From Lytechinus pictus (taxonomy: Eukaryota; Echinodermata; Echinoidea; Temnopleuroida; Toxopneustidae): a DNA stretch of 64,000 bases. A program made the translations under genes and the position numbers. Positions 35,575 through 48,500 of this stretch are shown here, piece by piece. The notes under the pieces were generated by a model. It searched no databases and was not told the origin of the DNA. It saw only the letters and a program-made list of their open reading frames with translations. Positions within the stretch are counted from its first letter, which is position 1. Every line of letters starts with the position of its first letter. The stretch spans positions 51,552,901 through 51,616,900 of the forward strand of contig NC_087249.1 of assembly GCF_037042905.1 (NCBI RefSeq), given 5' to 3'.

Positions 35575-36314
35575 ACTGGGCTATTTTGATGCCTAAGAAG
35601 ACTGGGGGGGGGGGGGGGGGCCTGATTCAGCCCCCCCCTATGATCTCGGCCGTCGACCGCGCGGAAAATTGGCACGTGCATTACCCACGGCATAATCTCC
35701 AAGACTGTAGGATCAAATTTTCCGAAAAATTTCAAAATTCATTAATTATGCTAATTTATGCGTAAAATCAAAGATTTGCTCTAATTAACTAAATAAGGCC
35801 TCTAAACTGCTATTTTTTTTATTCAGACTCTTTGTAGGATTCTAATCAAATGTACATGAAAAAAAATTCAACATCACAATTCTTTTCTTATGTATTTTAT
35901 TGTTTTAAAAATTTCTTATGTATTTCTTTGTTTTTTTACTTTTTGTTTTTCATTGTTTTTTCAATGAAAATCATCCGTGACTTTATTCTGACCATAAACA
36001 AGATGAAATTAATTTAGTTTGATTAGTAAAATTGAAAATAATGATACATTTATGAATTTTGGCTGAAAACACAATTTGCATTGGATTTGTACACAAATTC
36101 ACGTTTTTTAGCAATTTTGGGTCGACATGTACTTACGAAATGTTGCGTAATTTCGGAACCACGTACCCGGGGGTCGCAAATTTGGTCTCAAAAGTTGCGC
36201 AAGACTTGAAAGAAAAAAGTCATGGAACGGCGCGGCGCCTGCTTTTCGCATTACAGATTTATCGCGAAAAATGTCGAGGGGGGGGCTGAATCAGCCCCCC
36301 CAGTCTTTTTAGGG
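35575..36314. mobile_element. Complete piggyBac-like TTAA MITE
   Basis: TTAA at 35571-35574 and 36315-36318. Ends CCCTAAATAGACTGGG and CCCAGTCTTTTTAGGG, followed inward by the poly-G/poly-C hairpin CTGATTCAGCCCCCC. 740 bp, no transposase. The CCCTAAA termini and TTAA site fit piggyBac. It ends 183 bp beyond the RED stop codon. Confidence 0.88.
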
Positions 36315-36500
36315 TTAAACCTCCTTCCGCCCTCCACAAATATCCAAGAAAACATGTTAAGATGATGCTCTTCTGTTCCTTAGATGGTGCTGAAATCATA
36401 GATGCCCAATGACATCTTATTATTCTGACAATGACTTCATCAAGAAATATTTTTTTGTTATATACAAAATGTTACATTTATCCAAACACGAACCGGTTAA

Positions 36501-36531
36501 TCAGTACTTGGGTCGTTTGTAGTCAACTTCC
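36501..36531 (-). CDS. IK: RED terminal coding exon
   Basis: Completes Arg, then EVDYKRPKY and TGA; the family C-terminus ends KRPKY. Acceptor CTGCAG. No canonical AATAAA was found in the next 180 bp. Confidence 0.95.
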
Positions 36532-39500
36532 CTGCAGGATGAACAATACAGGGAGACAAACAGCACACAAATAATAAAGTGAAATGTTGAGGGGAGTCAA
36601 ATCACATTAAAAATAAGAAATTTCTTTACATGCATTTAAAAAATTATCAATAATTAAAAAGCCTGTCATATTTTTTAAATTAACTCTCAAGTCGGGCAGA
36701 TAAAATTGTTTGGAAAACTGAGCCAGGGCAACTAGAGCAAAATATTGCCATTTACAATATTTTTGAAAGTTAAAATCAAAAGGTAATGACTAATTACTAA
36801 TCAAATATCTACTGGTAGATCTTTGAAATAGGTCACACTTTACATCAAAGTTTTAACTTGTTATGTATTGTGAGCCAGACAGGTATTAACGTTCAACAAG
36901 TGATGTATGTTTTCTATGACTTAATCTTTGTTCTTTGTTTATCAAAGTTGCGTCCTTTCAACTCTCTTGTATGGATCAGAATGCTGGAGAATTACAATAA
37001 AAGACCTTCATAAGTTATCAGTTTTCCACAACAAATCTCTAAGGAAAATATGTCGCATTTTTTGGCCGAATATGATATCAAACGAAGAACTATATGATAG
37101 ATGCCAATTGGGATGCATGGAAGGCATTATACAAAGAAGACGCTGGAGCTGGATTGGCCATGTGCTAAGGAAAGAGGATGGTAGCATTACCAAAACGGCA
37201 CTCTATTGGACTCCAGAAGGGAAGAGGAAGAGGGCGAGACCCAAGAACACCTGGAGAAGGACCGTAGAGAGGGAAATGAGGGACCTGACCTGCACCTGGG
37301 GGGACACTACGGCGCCTGGCTTTGGACAGAGTGGAGTGGAGGACTTTTGTTGCTGCCCTACGTGCCCACCCGGCATAATGGGCAGTAAGTAAGTAAGTAA
37401 GTAATCTTTGTTCTTATTCCGTTAAGAAACATTTGAATTGAATGAGTAAGCCTTACCTTTTTCCCTCTCCAGTCTCTTTCCTCTTTGCAATGATCTGGAT
37501 AAAAAGACAATAGGACAATTGCACTTACGAATGATTTTTTATGGAAAAACCTTAGACAAAATTTTGTACAAAGGAGCTTTTAGCATGTACTCATGAACTA
37601 TGAACAGGGGTACATTGGTATTCACCTGAAAGTTAAAATTTTGAGTTCTTTGTTTACATTTCAAAAACATGAAAGGAATATTCATTATAGAAATCACAAC
37701 CAACCAGCCTTCATTCCAATACAGATTTGTGAAATGACCTTTGTAAATCGTAAAGAGTCTATCATCTTTTAACATTCACAAACATCAAAATATCAAGTAT
37801 CATTTTGCATACTATATTTTGTATCATTTTGCATACTACCTGAATATACCTTTATCAGTTTTTCATTAACAATGATTACCATACAACCTCACCACCATCA
37901 TTCTCATCACTCACCACAACGATCATCATCATCATCACCGTCATCTTCATAACAATCATTATCACATCACCACCATCACATCCCAGTCACATCATCATTA
38001 TCTCCATCATAACCACCACCACCACCATCACCTCACCTGACTAATTTTCTGCCATTCTCTATCTAGTGCAGCCTTCTCATTCTTCTCTGTGTGAGCTCTT
38101 CTTGTCTTCCTTCCCTCGGATGTCTTGATTCCAAACTGAAATGCAGCTCTGTGAACAAAGAAAGGAGAGGAAGAGAGAGAGAGAGAGAAATAAAGAGGTA
38201 GAAGGAAAGAAAAAAAGGAAAGTCACAGAGATAGAGACAGATAGACAGAGATAGAGGTTGAGAAAGCCAGAGGGAAGAGGGATAATGGGAGAAATTATAT
38301 ATGTAAAGGAAAGAGGTAATATGATCGTTCTTTTTTTTTTTATGTCTGGTTTTTCATCTGTAAAAGCTTTGCAATATATGATGGCAATTTCAACAAAATA
38401 GTGGGATTCATCATAAATCAATAAACTCTTTTGTACAACCAAACACAATTTTTCTAAATTTTTACTTCACTTCATGAAATCCTCAAGCCATGATAAATTG
38501 AGTCCATTACGCCTTTTCATAAGATGCATATAAAACCAAAGATTTTTTAAAGGTTTCAATTACAGGCAGTGGGATATACATCAGGCATTTTTTTATGTGG
38601 GGGGGGGGGGGGACTACTTTTTACAACCTACTGCTTAAATCTGCAACATGAAAGAAGCTTTAGCATTGCACAGAATGGGGATTTACCAGTGCTCTTTGAG
38701 GATCTTTGAGCATTTGGCTTGTGTCCTCATATCGGATTGTCTCAACTCCCCAACCCGACGCGATAACCCAATGTGATAACACAAACCAAGCATTTTGGGT
38801 GCAAGCTCTGTGTACTCTGTCCCCTGATATACATACTTTATGGAATTTCCCTAATGTATATATAAGAACTGGTATACATACAAACAAATAAATATATTAA
38901 ATAACATAACATAATAAATAAGACTTACTTTGGCAAAGCTTCCTTCTGGTTCATATAGTCACTGTATTCCTCTGCAGTGTCAAAATCCCATCTTCCTACA
39001 GGACCTTTCTTGTTACCCTGATATCAAAGAGACAAATTAAATCTGATAAAAACTATGCTATTTCAAAATTTGCTTTCTTCCAATAAACTTCTTCATTATA
39101 ACATTTTGTTAAATTAAATATACATTTTATATTAACTTTTCTGAGAGCCATGGGTTAAACTATTAGCCAAAATGTCATTTTTAAACAGTCTTACATAACG
39201 CGATATAGAAAGAAGCCGAAACGTATATACATGTAGCTTATCGAGAACTGGAAAATGGTAAACATTTGCTTGAATATACCAAATCCTGTTTTATTCAAGT
39301 TTGAACATGGGGTCAACCTATTCCTTTCTTCTTCCCTCCCCTTTCACTTCCCTAATCCCCCCCCCCTCTTATCCCAATACCTCCTGATAATCTCCTATTA
39401 CCCCTACCTTCCTTTCAAAGAATCTCCAACTTAACTCACTACAAAATGGAGATTGTATGGGACTGTATACCCGGTACACAATCATCAACGTTTCTTTTCT

Positions 39501-42500
39501 GGTGAAATGTAAAAGCACAATTCCCAGAAAATGTTAAAAAAAACCTTGGGAAAATTACTCAAAATGCACCTGCTTTAGATTACAAGAATTAATTTTTCTT
39601 TTAAAAGTCACCACTGCAAACTTTTCTTCTATTTTTTTAATGAAGGAAAATGACATTCTTTTTTTGAAGTCAAGGTTACTACAAGTAGCTTGTCTAGCTG
39701 GGCTCCTAGCTGACCAGGCTCCCTATGGGGATGACAACCCTCGCTTGCATCCATACGGGCTGTGAAGGGGAAAACCCTGTTTCAGTCCCAGGAGCAAGTG
39801 GGTTCGGCCCCTGGTTATATTTGGTTTGGGTTGACTGCCATTCCATCTAATTACTATTGTCACATTATTTAATTATGGTTTATTCTGTGGCAGTCATGAG
39901 CCACTTTTCATCATTTTATGATGGCAACATCAGGCCCAGAGAACAATCTTTAAAAAAAAATGCATCATGAAATTCATAATTGATACCAGAGTAGCTATCT
40001 ACCACCAGGGGCAGCAAGGATAACCTCCTCAGATTAAAAAAAAGAAAGAAATGTACGATAAAAGACAAAAAGAAAAAGGGGAAGAAATGGACATTAAAGA
40101 TTATTCCCACGGGCAGGCATATTCGAGGACAAATAATAAAACCCTGTGCATGAGACCTTGATCAATCATTGTTCTTAGGGTCTAATGCATAGGTTTCCTA
40201 TTGTTATGCCCTCCACTGTAACGTTACACATATTGACTGATGATCAGATAATAATTCTCACCTGGTCCATTTTAGAGTAATCTACTTCATCATCAGAATC
40301 ATCCAGAGCATCAGCTGTTTCCATTGCACTGAATTTTGTAGAATAAAGAATAGTCGAAATCAATAAAGTGTATAAGGACATTGTAAAAAAAAAAGAGAGG
40401 GATTTACCTCAAAAATCTTGCTGGAAAAAGTTGATCAATAAACAAATATTTTCTAATGTATTAAAGGTTACAAAAAACAAATACCCCCCCAGACAAAAAA
40501 AAATATCTAAAAAATAAACAGTATTAGTAAAAGATTCGAAATTTTACATAACACAGCATTTCTTTTAAAGGGAATAGTATTTAATCAAGTTTACAAGAAA
40601 CCTTTGATGTTCCTAGCTCTCATTGTATTTTGATTCCTCTGCATGTTCCAAAATTATTTACAAATATAAATTTAATGAAAATATATAATAAGTAAAAATT
40701 ACTACACATGAAAGAGTTGATCACTTACCCTGGGTAACATTCAAAGTAGCTGTCAAAGTTACCTCCTTTTTTGCCCTGTCTCGACTTCTGTCTGTCTCCC
40801 TCTCCAGTCAAGGCAATGCTAAAATGAAACAAGGAGATTAATCAAGATTAATCACACAAATGGTAGTTGTCTAATATATTCATCATACATACTAAAAGGT
40901 CTTGTATGCCAAGTCCAGTTTTAGTAAGATATAAAAATGGAATGTTCACAGATTCTTATTTTCAGCTAGACAGTAGTAAAAAAAATTCTAAACTAAAGGC
41001 CCTGTCACATCATTCTGTGCAAGCCTTGTGTGAAACTATTTTTGCTACCTGTCGGTTGCCTGCATTGACAGTATCTCGCACGTATCTTACATGCAGTTGA
41101 CCGCAGGAGCGCATTGCAAGTCAGATTTGCAAGCAGCAAATTTTTTAATATGCTCAAAAATCATTTAGCAATCACCTACAACTCGCCCGTAAGTCTTGCG
41201 CGGAACGATGTGACAGGACCTCAAAATATTATGAGTTTTTTACTTCCTCAATATGAATAATAAACAAACAATGGGCTAAAATAGGGCAAATCTATTACAT
41301 GCATCTTCATTATTAGACACGTGTGCAAACGAAATACACAAAAAGAAATCCCTTGCTTATGAACAAAGAGAGAATGGTTGTGTGTATTGTGTGTATTGCA
41401 ATACAAGAAAGCAGGCTTGAATTTTCCCTACCACATTGTAAAAGAAGAAATTCTTGTGTATTATCCATATACACTGTCATTCTCTAGAAGCCACAATCAG
41501 AATATAAGATAATCAGACAGGTGAATTTTTTTTTCAAGGGAGACTATCTGATACAATATTTTTTCAGTGTCAGATCAATAATCATATTTCTTACTAATAC
41601 TGGGCAAAGTTTCAACAACATTATAAGGCAATCTTGAACCTATTTGAATGATTTTTAAAAACTCTCTCTTTAACTGCTGAACATCAAGAAAGGCCCAATA
41701 TTAGAAAGAAAACTGGTAACAAGGAAAGTGTATTTTAGTTGCCATTAAAAGCTTTCCACTCTTTATCTTTGAACTTTAAAGGAGAAGTTCATCCATACGA
41801 TAAGTTGGTTAAACAAAAGCAGAAAAAGTTGAAAAAAATATTAGTGGAGGTTTGATGAAAATTTGTCAAAGAATAACTGAGTAATGAATTCTAAAAGTTA
41901 GGATTCTCTGATGTCAAAGATGAGCTGCTCCTCCATATGTCATGTGATATGATTTTTTTTTTTAATGTAATTTTCTCAAAAAATTGAAAGCGATTTTACT
42001 TCCGGACTAGAAGTATCATCAGACACATCATATCATACCCTTTTCTATATCAAAGAAAAATATTTTGATTCATATTGTTCCATTCAAAATATTTGAATCA
42101 ATGTAATTTATGTTTACAATAGATAGGGAAGCTGCTCGCATATGACGTCAAAAATTAAATTTTTAAAAATCATTAACTCTTATGTTCTTTGATCGATTTT
42201 CATCAAACTTTCACCAATAATTCTCTCTAAATTTTTCTGCTTTTATCAAACCTAACTGAAGCAGGGTGAACTTCCCCTTTCAGTTGAACAAGAAAGCCAT
42301 TTTATAAGCATCCCTGAAATTACAAAAGGTGGGAGTTTCATAAAGCTGTTTGGAAGTTACTCCCAGCATCATACAAGACTGGTGATCCATTGTCTTGTAA
42401 ATAATGTACATGTACCCCAAAATTGATTTGTGTTGATTTAGCAGAAAAGGCAAACAAGAGTGTCGCTGGGGCGAGCACGTAATATGCCAGCCTGTAACAA

Positions 42501-45500
42501 GGAAACGGAGTTATTGGTCAAGCAAGAAAAGTGGAAGGTGGCGACTTGACCTTTAAAATTTTGACCTCAAAATAAACAAGGCAAAAGCGATTTTGTGTCT
42601 CGCCCACTTATGAAAATAACCAGAAATACCGTGACTTGCGAGGGTACGCAACAGAATTGTATCGAAACTTCATATTGTGAAATGACTGGGATGGAATAAC
42701 ACTTGTCATAAGAGCCTTGCACGTAAACTTTAATGTTGACCTAAAAATGACCCTTGACCTTACCATGTGACCTCTGACTGCAGCATAACATGCAGGTCGC
42801 CTAAGTACATCTACCATCCAAGTTTGGTTGAAAAGTGACTTACGGTTGCGGAGTTAGGTATCATAAGAGAGTCTTGCATGTAAACTTTAACGTTGACCTG
42901 AAAATGACCTTTGACCTTACCATGTGACCTCCGACTGCAGCATGACATGCAGGCCCCCCAAAATTCATCTACCATCCAAGTTTGGTTGAAAAGTGACTTA
43001 CGGTTGCGGAGTTAGGTGTCATTAGTCTTGCATGTAAACTTTAACGTTGACCTGGGGGGCGTTTCATGAAAGGACTTGTCGGACGTTTTATCCGACAAGT
43101 CCCATTTTATCCGACAGTTACTATAGTAACAGTACCTCTCAGCCAATCAGCATCAGAGAAAGATGTCAGATCTGACAACTTGTCGGATGAAAATGTTGAT
43201 GAAACACTCCCCAGAAAATGACCTTTGACCTTACCATGTGACCTCCGACTGCAGCATAACATGCAGGTCCCCCAAATCCATCTACCATCCAAGTTTGGTT
43301 AAAAAGTGACTTACAGTTGTGGAGTTATGTGTCATAAGGTTTGTGACGGACGGACGACGGACAACATTTGGATCCCTAAGTCTCGCTTCACCTCTGGTGG
43401 GCGAGACAATAAAATTCCTCGGATCCATGCTAGTATCATACACACCAAATTATATGAGCCTAGGTTAAGTTAAACTAAAGTTATCATGTTTACAAGGACT
43501 TCAGAAGGGTAAGATGAAATCATGTCACTGTGAACTTGACCTTTCACCTTTTGACCTCAAAATCTTAAGGCTTCCTGGGATCCATGCTCCTATCATGCAC
43601 ACCAAATTATATGAGCCTGGGTTGAGTTAAACTGAAATATCGCGTTTACACAGAAAAATTAATGGACGGACGGACAGACACCGAGCGTGAACCATAATAC
43701 ATCCCATCCCGTAGCCTGGCGGGCGTATTGGTTGAAATAGAAATCAGAAATAGAAATCAAAGGGTCACAAGTCAGGAATAAAGGCATTCGCAACTTACGA
43801 ACAGCTTCATGAAATACCCAGAGAGGGAGAATAGTACATAATGTTAAATTTTAAAAAGATATAGGAATATCAAGAAAAAACATTTTTTAATAGACTTACC
43901 CTCTGTCACGTGATGAGTGAGCTGTGAAATACTTGGGTTAAGGCAAAAACAAAGAATTATCAAGGTCATGTGGTCTAGTGGTTAGAGCAATGGACTCATG
44001 GTCAGAATCATGCTCTGTCATTTGTCTTAACTTTCATAAAAAGACCAGAGAGTAATTTGTGTCATCTATCAGGTCAGCCAGTATGCCTGATTAACTGATT
44101 AACTGAAGTAAACAGTTTACCATGTAATTGGTGATGTACCAACTTGGCTTTATACCAGCAAAAAGATGTGCTGCTGAGTTTCTGTGGTAGTTACCATAAC
44201 AGGTTTTTTTTTTTTAATGAAAACACATTGGGGTACATATAGTAAATCAAATTGATTCAGAAATTTCATTAGACAAATACTTATCCATTTCTCAAATAAT
44301 TTACTAGAAACTGGTCTAGTGGAAGTCGGTGTTCCAGAATTAAATTATATGCCCGAATTGAGGCATCTTTTTAGACCAGGGGGGGGGGGGATGTTTCACA
44401 AAGATTTAAGAATGAATTAGAGTCGCACTTAAATACCGAGTTGTGTACGGTATGAAAGGCTTGACCACATCGGTCAGATCGCGTCATGAGGACGCACACT
44501 ACTCCGTATCTATCAATAAGATCGCGCTTTGCATGTCACGTATGCGTCAGCATTTAAGTGCGACTTAAATCTTTGTGAAACACCCCCCTGGTGATTGTTG
44601 TACAAGTGTGACTTAGAGGCATGCTTAAATTACAATGCGCACACAGTATCTAACAAGCAACCTCATTGGTGGAATATGCTGTAGTGCACTTCCTCCAAGC
44701 ATGATCTGACCAATGTGGTGATGCGTTATACGCCCAGCATGCAACTGGGAATTAAGTGCAATTTTTCAGCCACACTCTAATTTGTGAGAAACGCCCCCGA
44801 CATTATATAGGACATTTTTAAATCAAAGCTATGAAATGTGGAACTGCAATCTTCGAGCCCAGCTTTCAGCAGTCCTCTCCATACCCAACCTGTTTTATAA
44901 ACTCATTGTTAACTAGTAATTTATTTGAATGTTTTACATTGTTTTTCAATGCATGCTATGTTACTTGAATTATATTTGTGTTTTGGATATGGAAATAAAC
45001 TGAAATGAAAATGTGTTTGTACCTCTTTTAAGTTAAATGTCTCCCAAGTCATAGAGATTTCTACGGTTCCAAAAGATTTGACTGTAATAGGCAAGGTCAC
45101 TTGTAGGCCTATTATAACCTGGATCAAATCTATCTTTATCAGGACTCATCTCAGCTATGTTTAAAAAAATATTGGGGCGTTGTGGTCTCGTGGTTATGAC
45201 TCTCCTCTTTCAATCTGAGGGACATGGCTTCGATTCCAAGCCATGACATGTTTTCCTTCAGCAAGAAAATTACCCTCATTGTGCTGCACTCAACCCAGGT
45301 GAGGTGAATGAGTACCTGGTAGGAATTTATTCCTTGTTGAAACACAGTGCACATAACAGCTGCTCAGCTATAAAAGCCAGGGTAATTATGCTACATTACT
45401 GTAGAGCGCTTATTGTGATAAAGTAAGTGTTAAGCACTACATAAGCAAGTGTGCTGGTAATTATTATCATTATGAGGTTTCTGTTTCTGTTTCTGGTAAC

Positions 45501-48500
45501 TCCCGCAGGAACTCGGCAGGACAGCATTTTGCTGGTAAACATTTTACGTCTAGGTTAATCAGTCATAGTTGCTGACATTATAGACGACAGATATCACTCT
45601 CGGGCCTTTTTATCAAAGTGGAGACAATGGCAGAGTTGGGATTCGAACTCACAACCTTGCGATTATGAGTCCAAGGCTCTACCACTGGACCACATAACCC
45701 GTTGTGATAGATAAATGGCACAATCTACTACAGATTTTACCGGGGTATTGTCATGTCCATCAATTTTTTTTTTCATCATATCTTTATAAAAAGTGTATTA
45801 AAAGGATTGGAATACGACTGGAATATGAATGGTCAGGTTGAGTAACATCTCTGCAACAGCAATGACCAAATAAATTGAAAAGTTTATTTTGGAACCTGTC
45901 ATCTAGTGGCTTTACTTCCAATTTATCTTCAGAAATAAAACAGGTACTGGTACCATCAATAGTGTGTTTGTAATGGCAATATGCCATAAAACCTCTTACC
46001 GGTATCTACTAACAAAATTCAATCAAATTCTGGAATACATGATTATATTCATTCAACTGTGGTTCTGTGAGTAACATTTTTTTTCTTCAATTTCTTTTCT
46101 GTCATATGAAAATCAATCTTATTAATTCACAGTGAAATAAATTTGTGGTTACTGCTTGATAGAAATTTGATAAAGCGTATCAACTTGGCAGACTTTTGAA
46201 GTTTTAACTTTGAACCACAAAAAAATACAGGTTTCATCAAAAGTGTGTTTGTAATTAAAATATGCCATATGATCTCTCATCCACAAACAAAATTCAATCA
46301 AGTTTCTGCTATACCTGATTTCATTATCATATATACATTAAAATCAATCTTATTAATTCACAGTGAAATAAATTTGTGGTTACTGCTTGATAGAAATTTG
46401 ATAAAGCGTATCAACTTGGCAGACTTTTGAAGTTTTAACTTTGAACCACAAAAAAATACAGGTTTCATCAAAAGTGTGTTTGTAATTAAAATATGCCATA
46501 TGATCTCTCATCCACAAACAAAATTCAATCAAGTTTCTGCTATACCTGATTTCATTATCATATATACATGAAAATCAATCTTATTCACTCTTCATAAAGA
46601 AATAAATTTGTGGTTACTGCTTGATAGAAATTTGATAAAGCGTATCAACTTGGCAGACTTTTGAAGTTTTAACTTTGAACCACAAAAAATACAGGTATCA
46701 TCAAAAGTGTTTGTAATTAAAATATGCCATATGATCTCTCATCCACAAACAAAATTCAATCAAGTTTCTGCTATACCTGATTTCATTATCATATATACAT
46801 GAAAATCAATCTTATTCACTCTTCATAAAGAAATAAATTTGAGATAAGATAAGATAAGATAAGATATTTATTCGTCTTTCTTTCTGCACATACATTTTAT
46901 CTTACAAGTATGATTTCACATTCTACAAATGAAAAAAATCAATTAACCATAAATCATTGTTACAGTAGAAAAGAAAGAAACATAGCAAATAACTAAACGT
47001 ATTGAGAGAAAGACAAGGAGAACCCCTGAAAAAGCAAGGCTTGTAAGGCTAGGGTCTCCTTTGTTTCAAGTACATGACTGAATAGTATTCAGTGTTGACA
47101 TGTAATATCTTGAAAAATACAAAAGAAAAAAAAAATGCAACAATAAAACAAAAAAGACAAACTAAAACTAATCAATGACAAAAAACACACACTAATAGAA
47201 TACATTGCTTGAATGTACAGTTATGAAGTCTAATAAACTAACAACAATATGATATAATTAAGTGATAATGATATATGATGGAAGAGGAAATAAGTATGGA
47301 TAACATGGCATGAAAAAAAGAGGACGATCGTATGTATAAATAATAATAGTAAAGTAAAAAAACAAAACATGACAAAGGTAAAAGAAACACAAGAAAAGAA
47401 TACAAAAGGAAAAAAGAACATGGGCTGACCCTCTGCAGAAGAATCCAGTTAGACAAGATACAAGATAAATAGATATTGATATATCATAACATTCTCCAGT
47501 CTTATATACAGTTTTATAGGCTCCAAAATTAAATAACATAGTATATAAAAGCATATCTTAACCTAGAGCAACTCACAAATAACGATTAAGAAGATAACCT
47601 TTAAGTACACGCTGAAAAGTATAAATGCTTACCGATTTTTTTATATTTGAATTGAGAGAGTTCCAGAACCTGGGTCCTGTATTTACAACTGTCCTAAAAG
47701 CAGAACTTGTATGCAACTTGGGTAAGTGGAATGCAGAAGCATTTCGTGTATAATAGTTATGTATGTCACTATTTTTCATGAACATTGTGACCAGAGCTGG
47801 TGGCATGATGCCTGCATTGTATGCATACATTAGAGTACCAAGTTGAAAATCATAGATATCTTGTAATTTTAGAATTCTATGCTCATAAAAAAGTGGGGTA
47901 GTATGCGAGCGATAGTTAACATTACAAACAATTCTTAAAACTCTTTTCTGAATCAAGTACACCCTTTCTAGATTGGTTTTAAGAGAATTACCCCATGCAA
48001 GAACACCGTAATTGAGATACGGGAGAATTAGTGTCGAATACATCATACAAAGAATATCAGTAGAGAAAAATGATTTCAATTTGTATATTACACCACTATT
48101 TTTTGATAATGTCTTACATAGATGATTTATATGGGTTTTCCAAATCAGTTTTTCATCTATATGCAACCCCAGAAATTTGGTCGTCTTTACTCTATCTATT
48201 AACACATCATTAAATATAACATCACCTGGAACTTCTCTTATCGTGTTGCTAAAGAGCATATAATTTGTTTTCTGCATATTTAGAGATAATTTATTTGCTT
48301 GAATCCACAAAGTGACTTTCCTCAGTTCACTATTAACTGTTTTTAAAAGGGTCTCAGGATTTTTGTGGGAATGATACAAACTTGAATCATCTGCAAAGAA
48401 AATGAACGATAAAATATCAGAGGAATAGTGGTTACTGCTTGATAGAAATTTGATCAAGCGTATCAACTTGGCAGACTTTTGAAGTTTTAACTTTGAACCA

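Noticed and set aside
39690..39880. GC-richer stretch with GGTTCGGCCCC, reminiscent of a B box
   Set aside because: No A box at the right distance and no second copy in the window.
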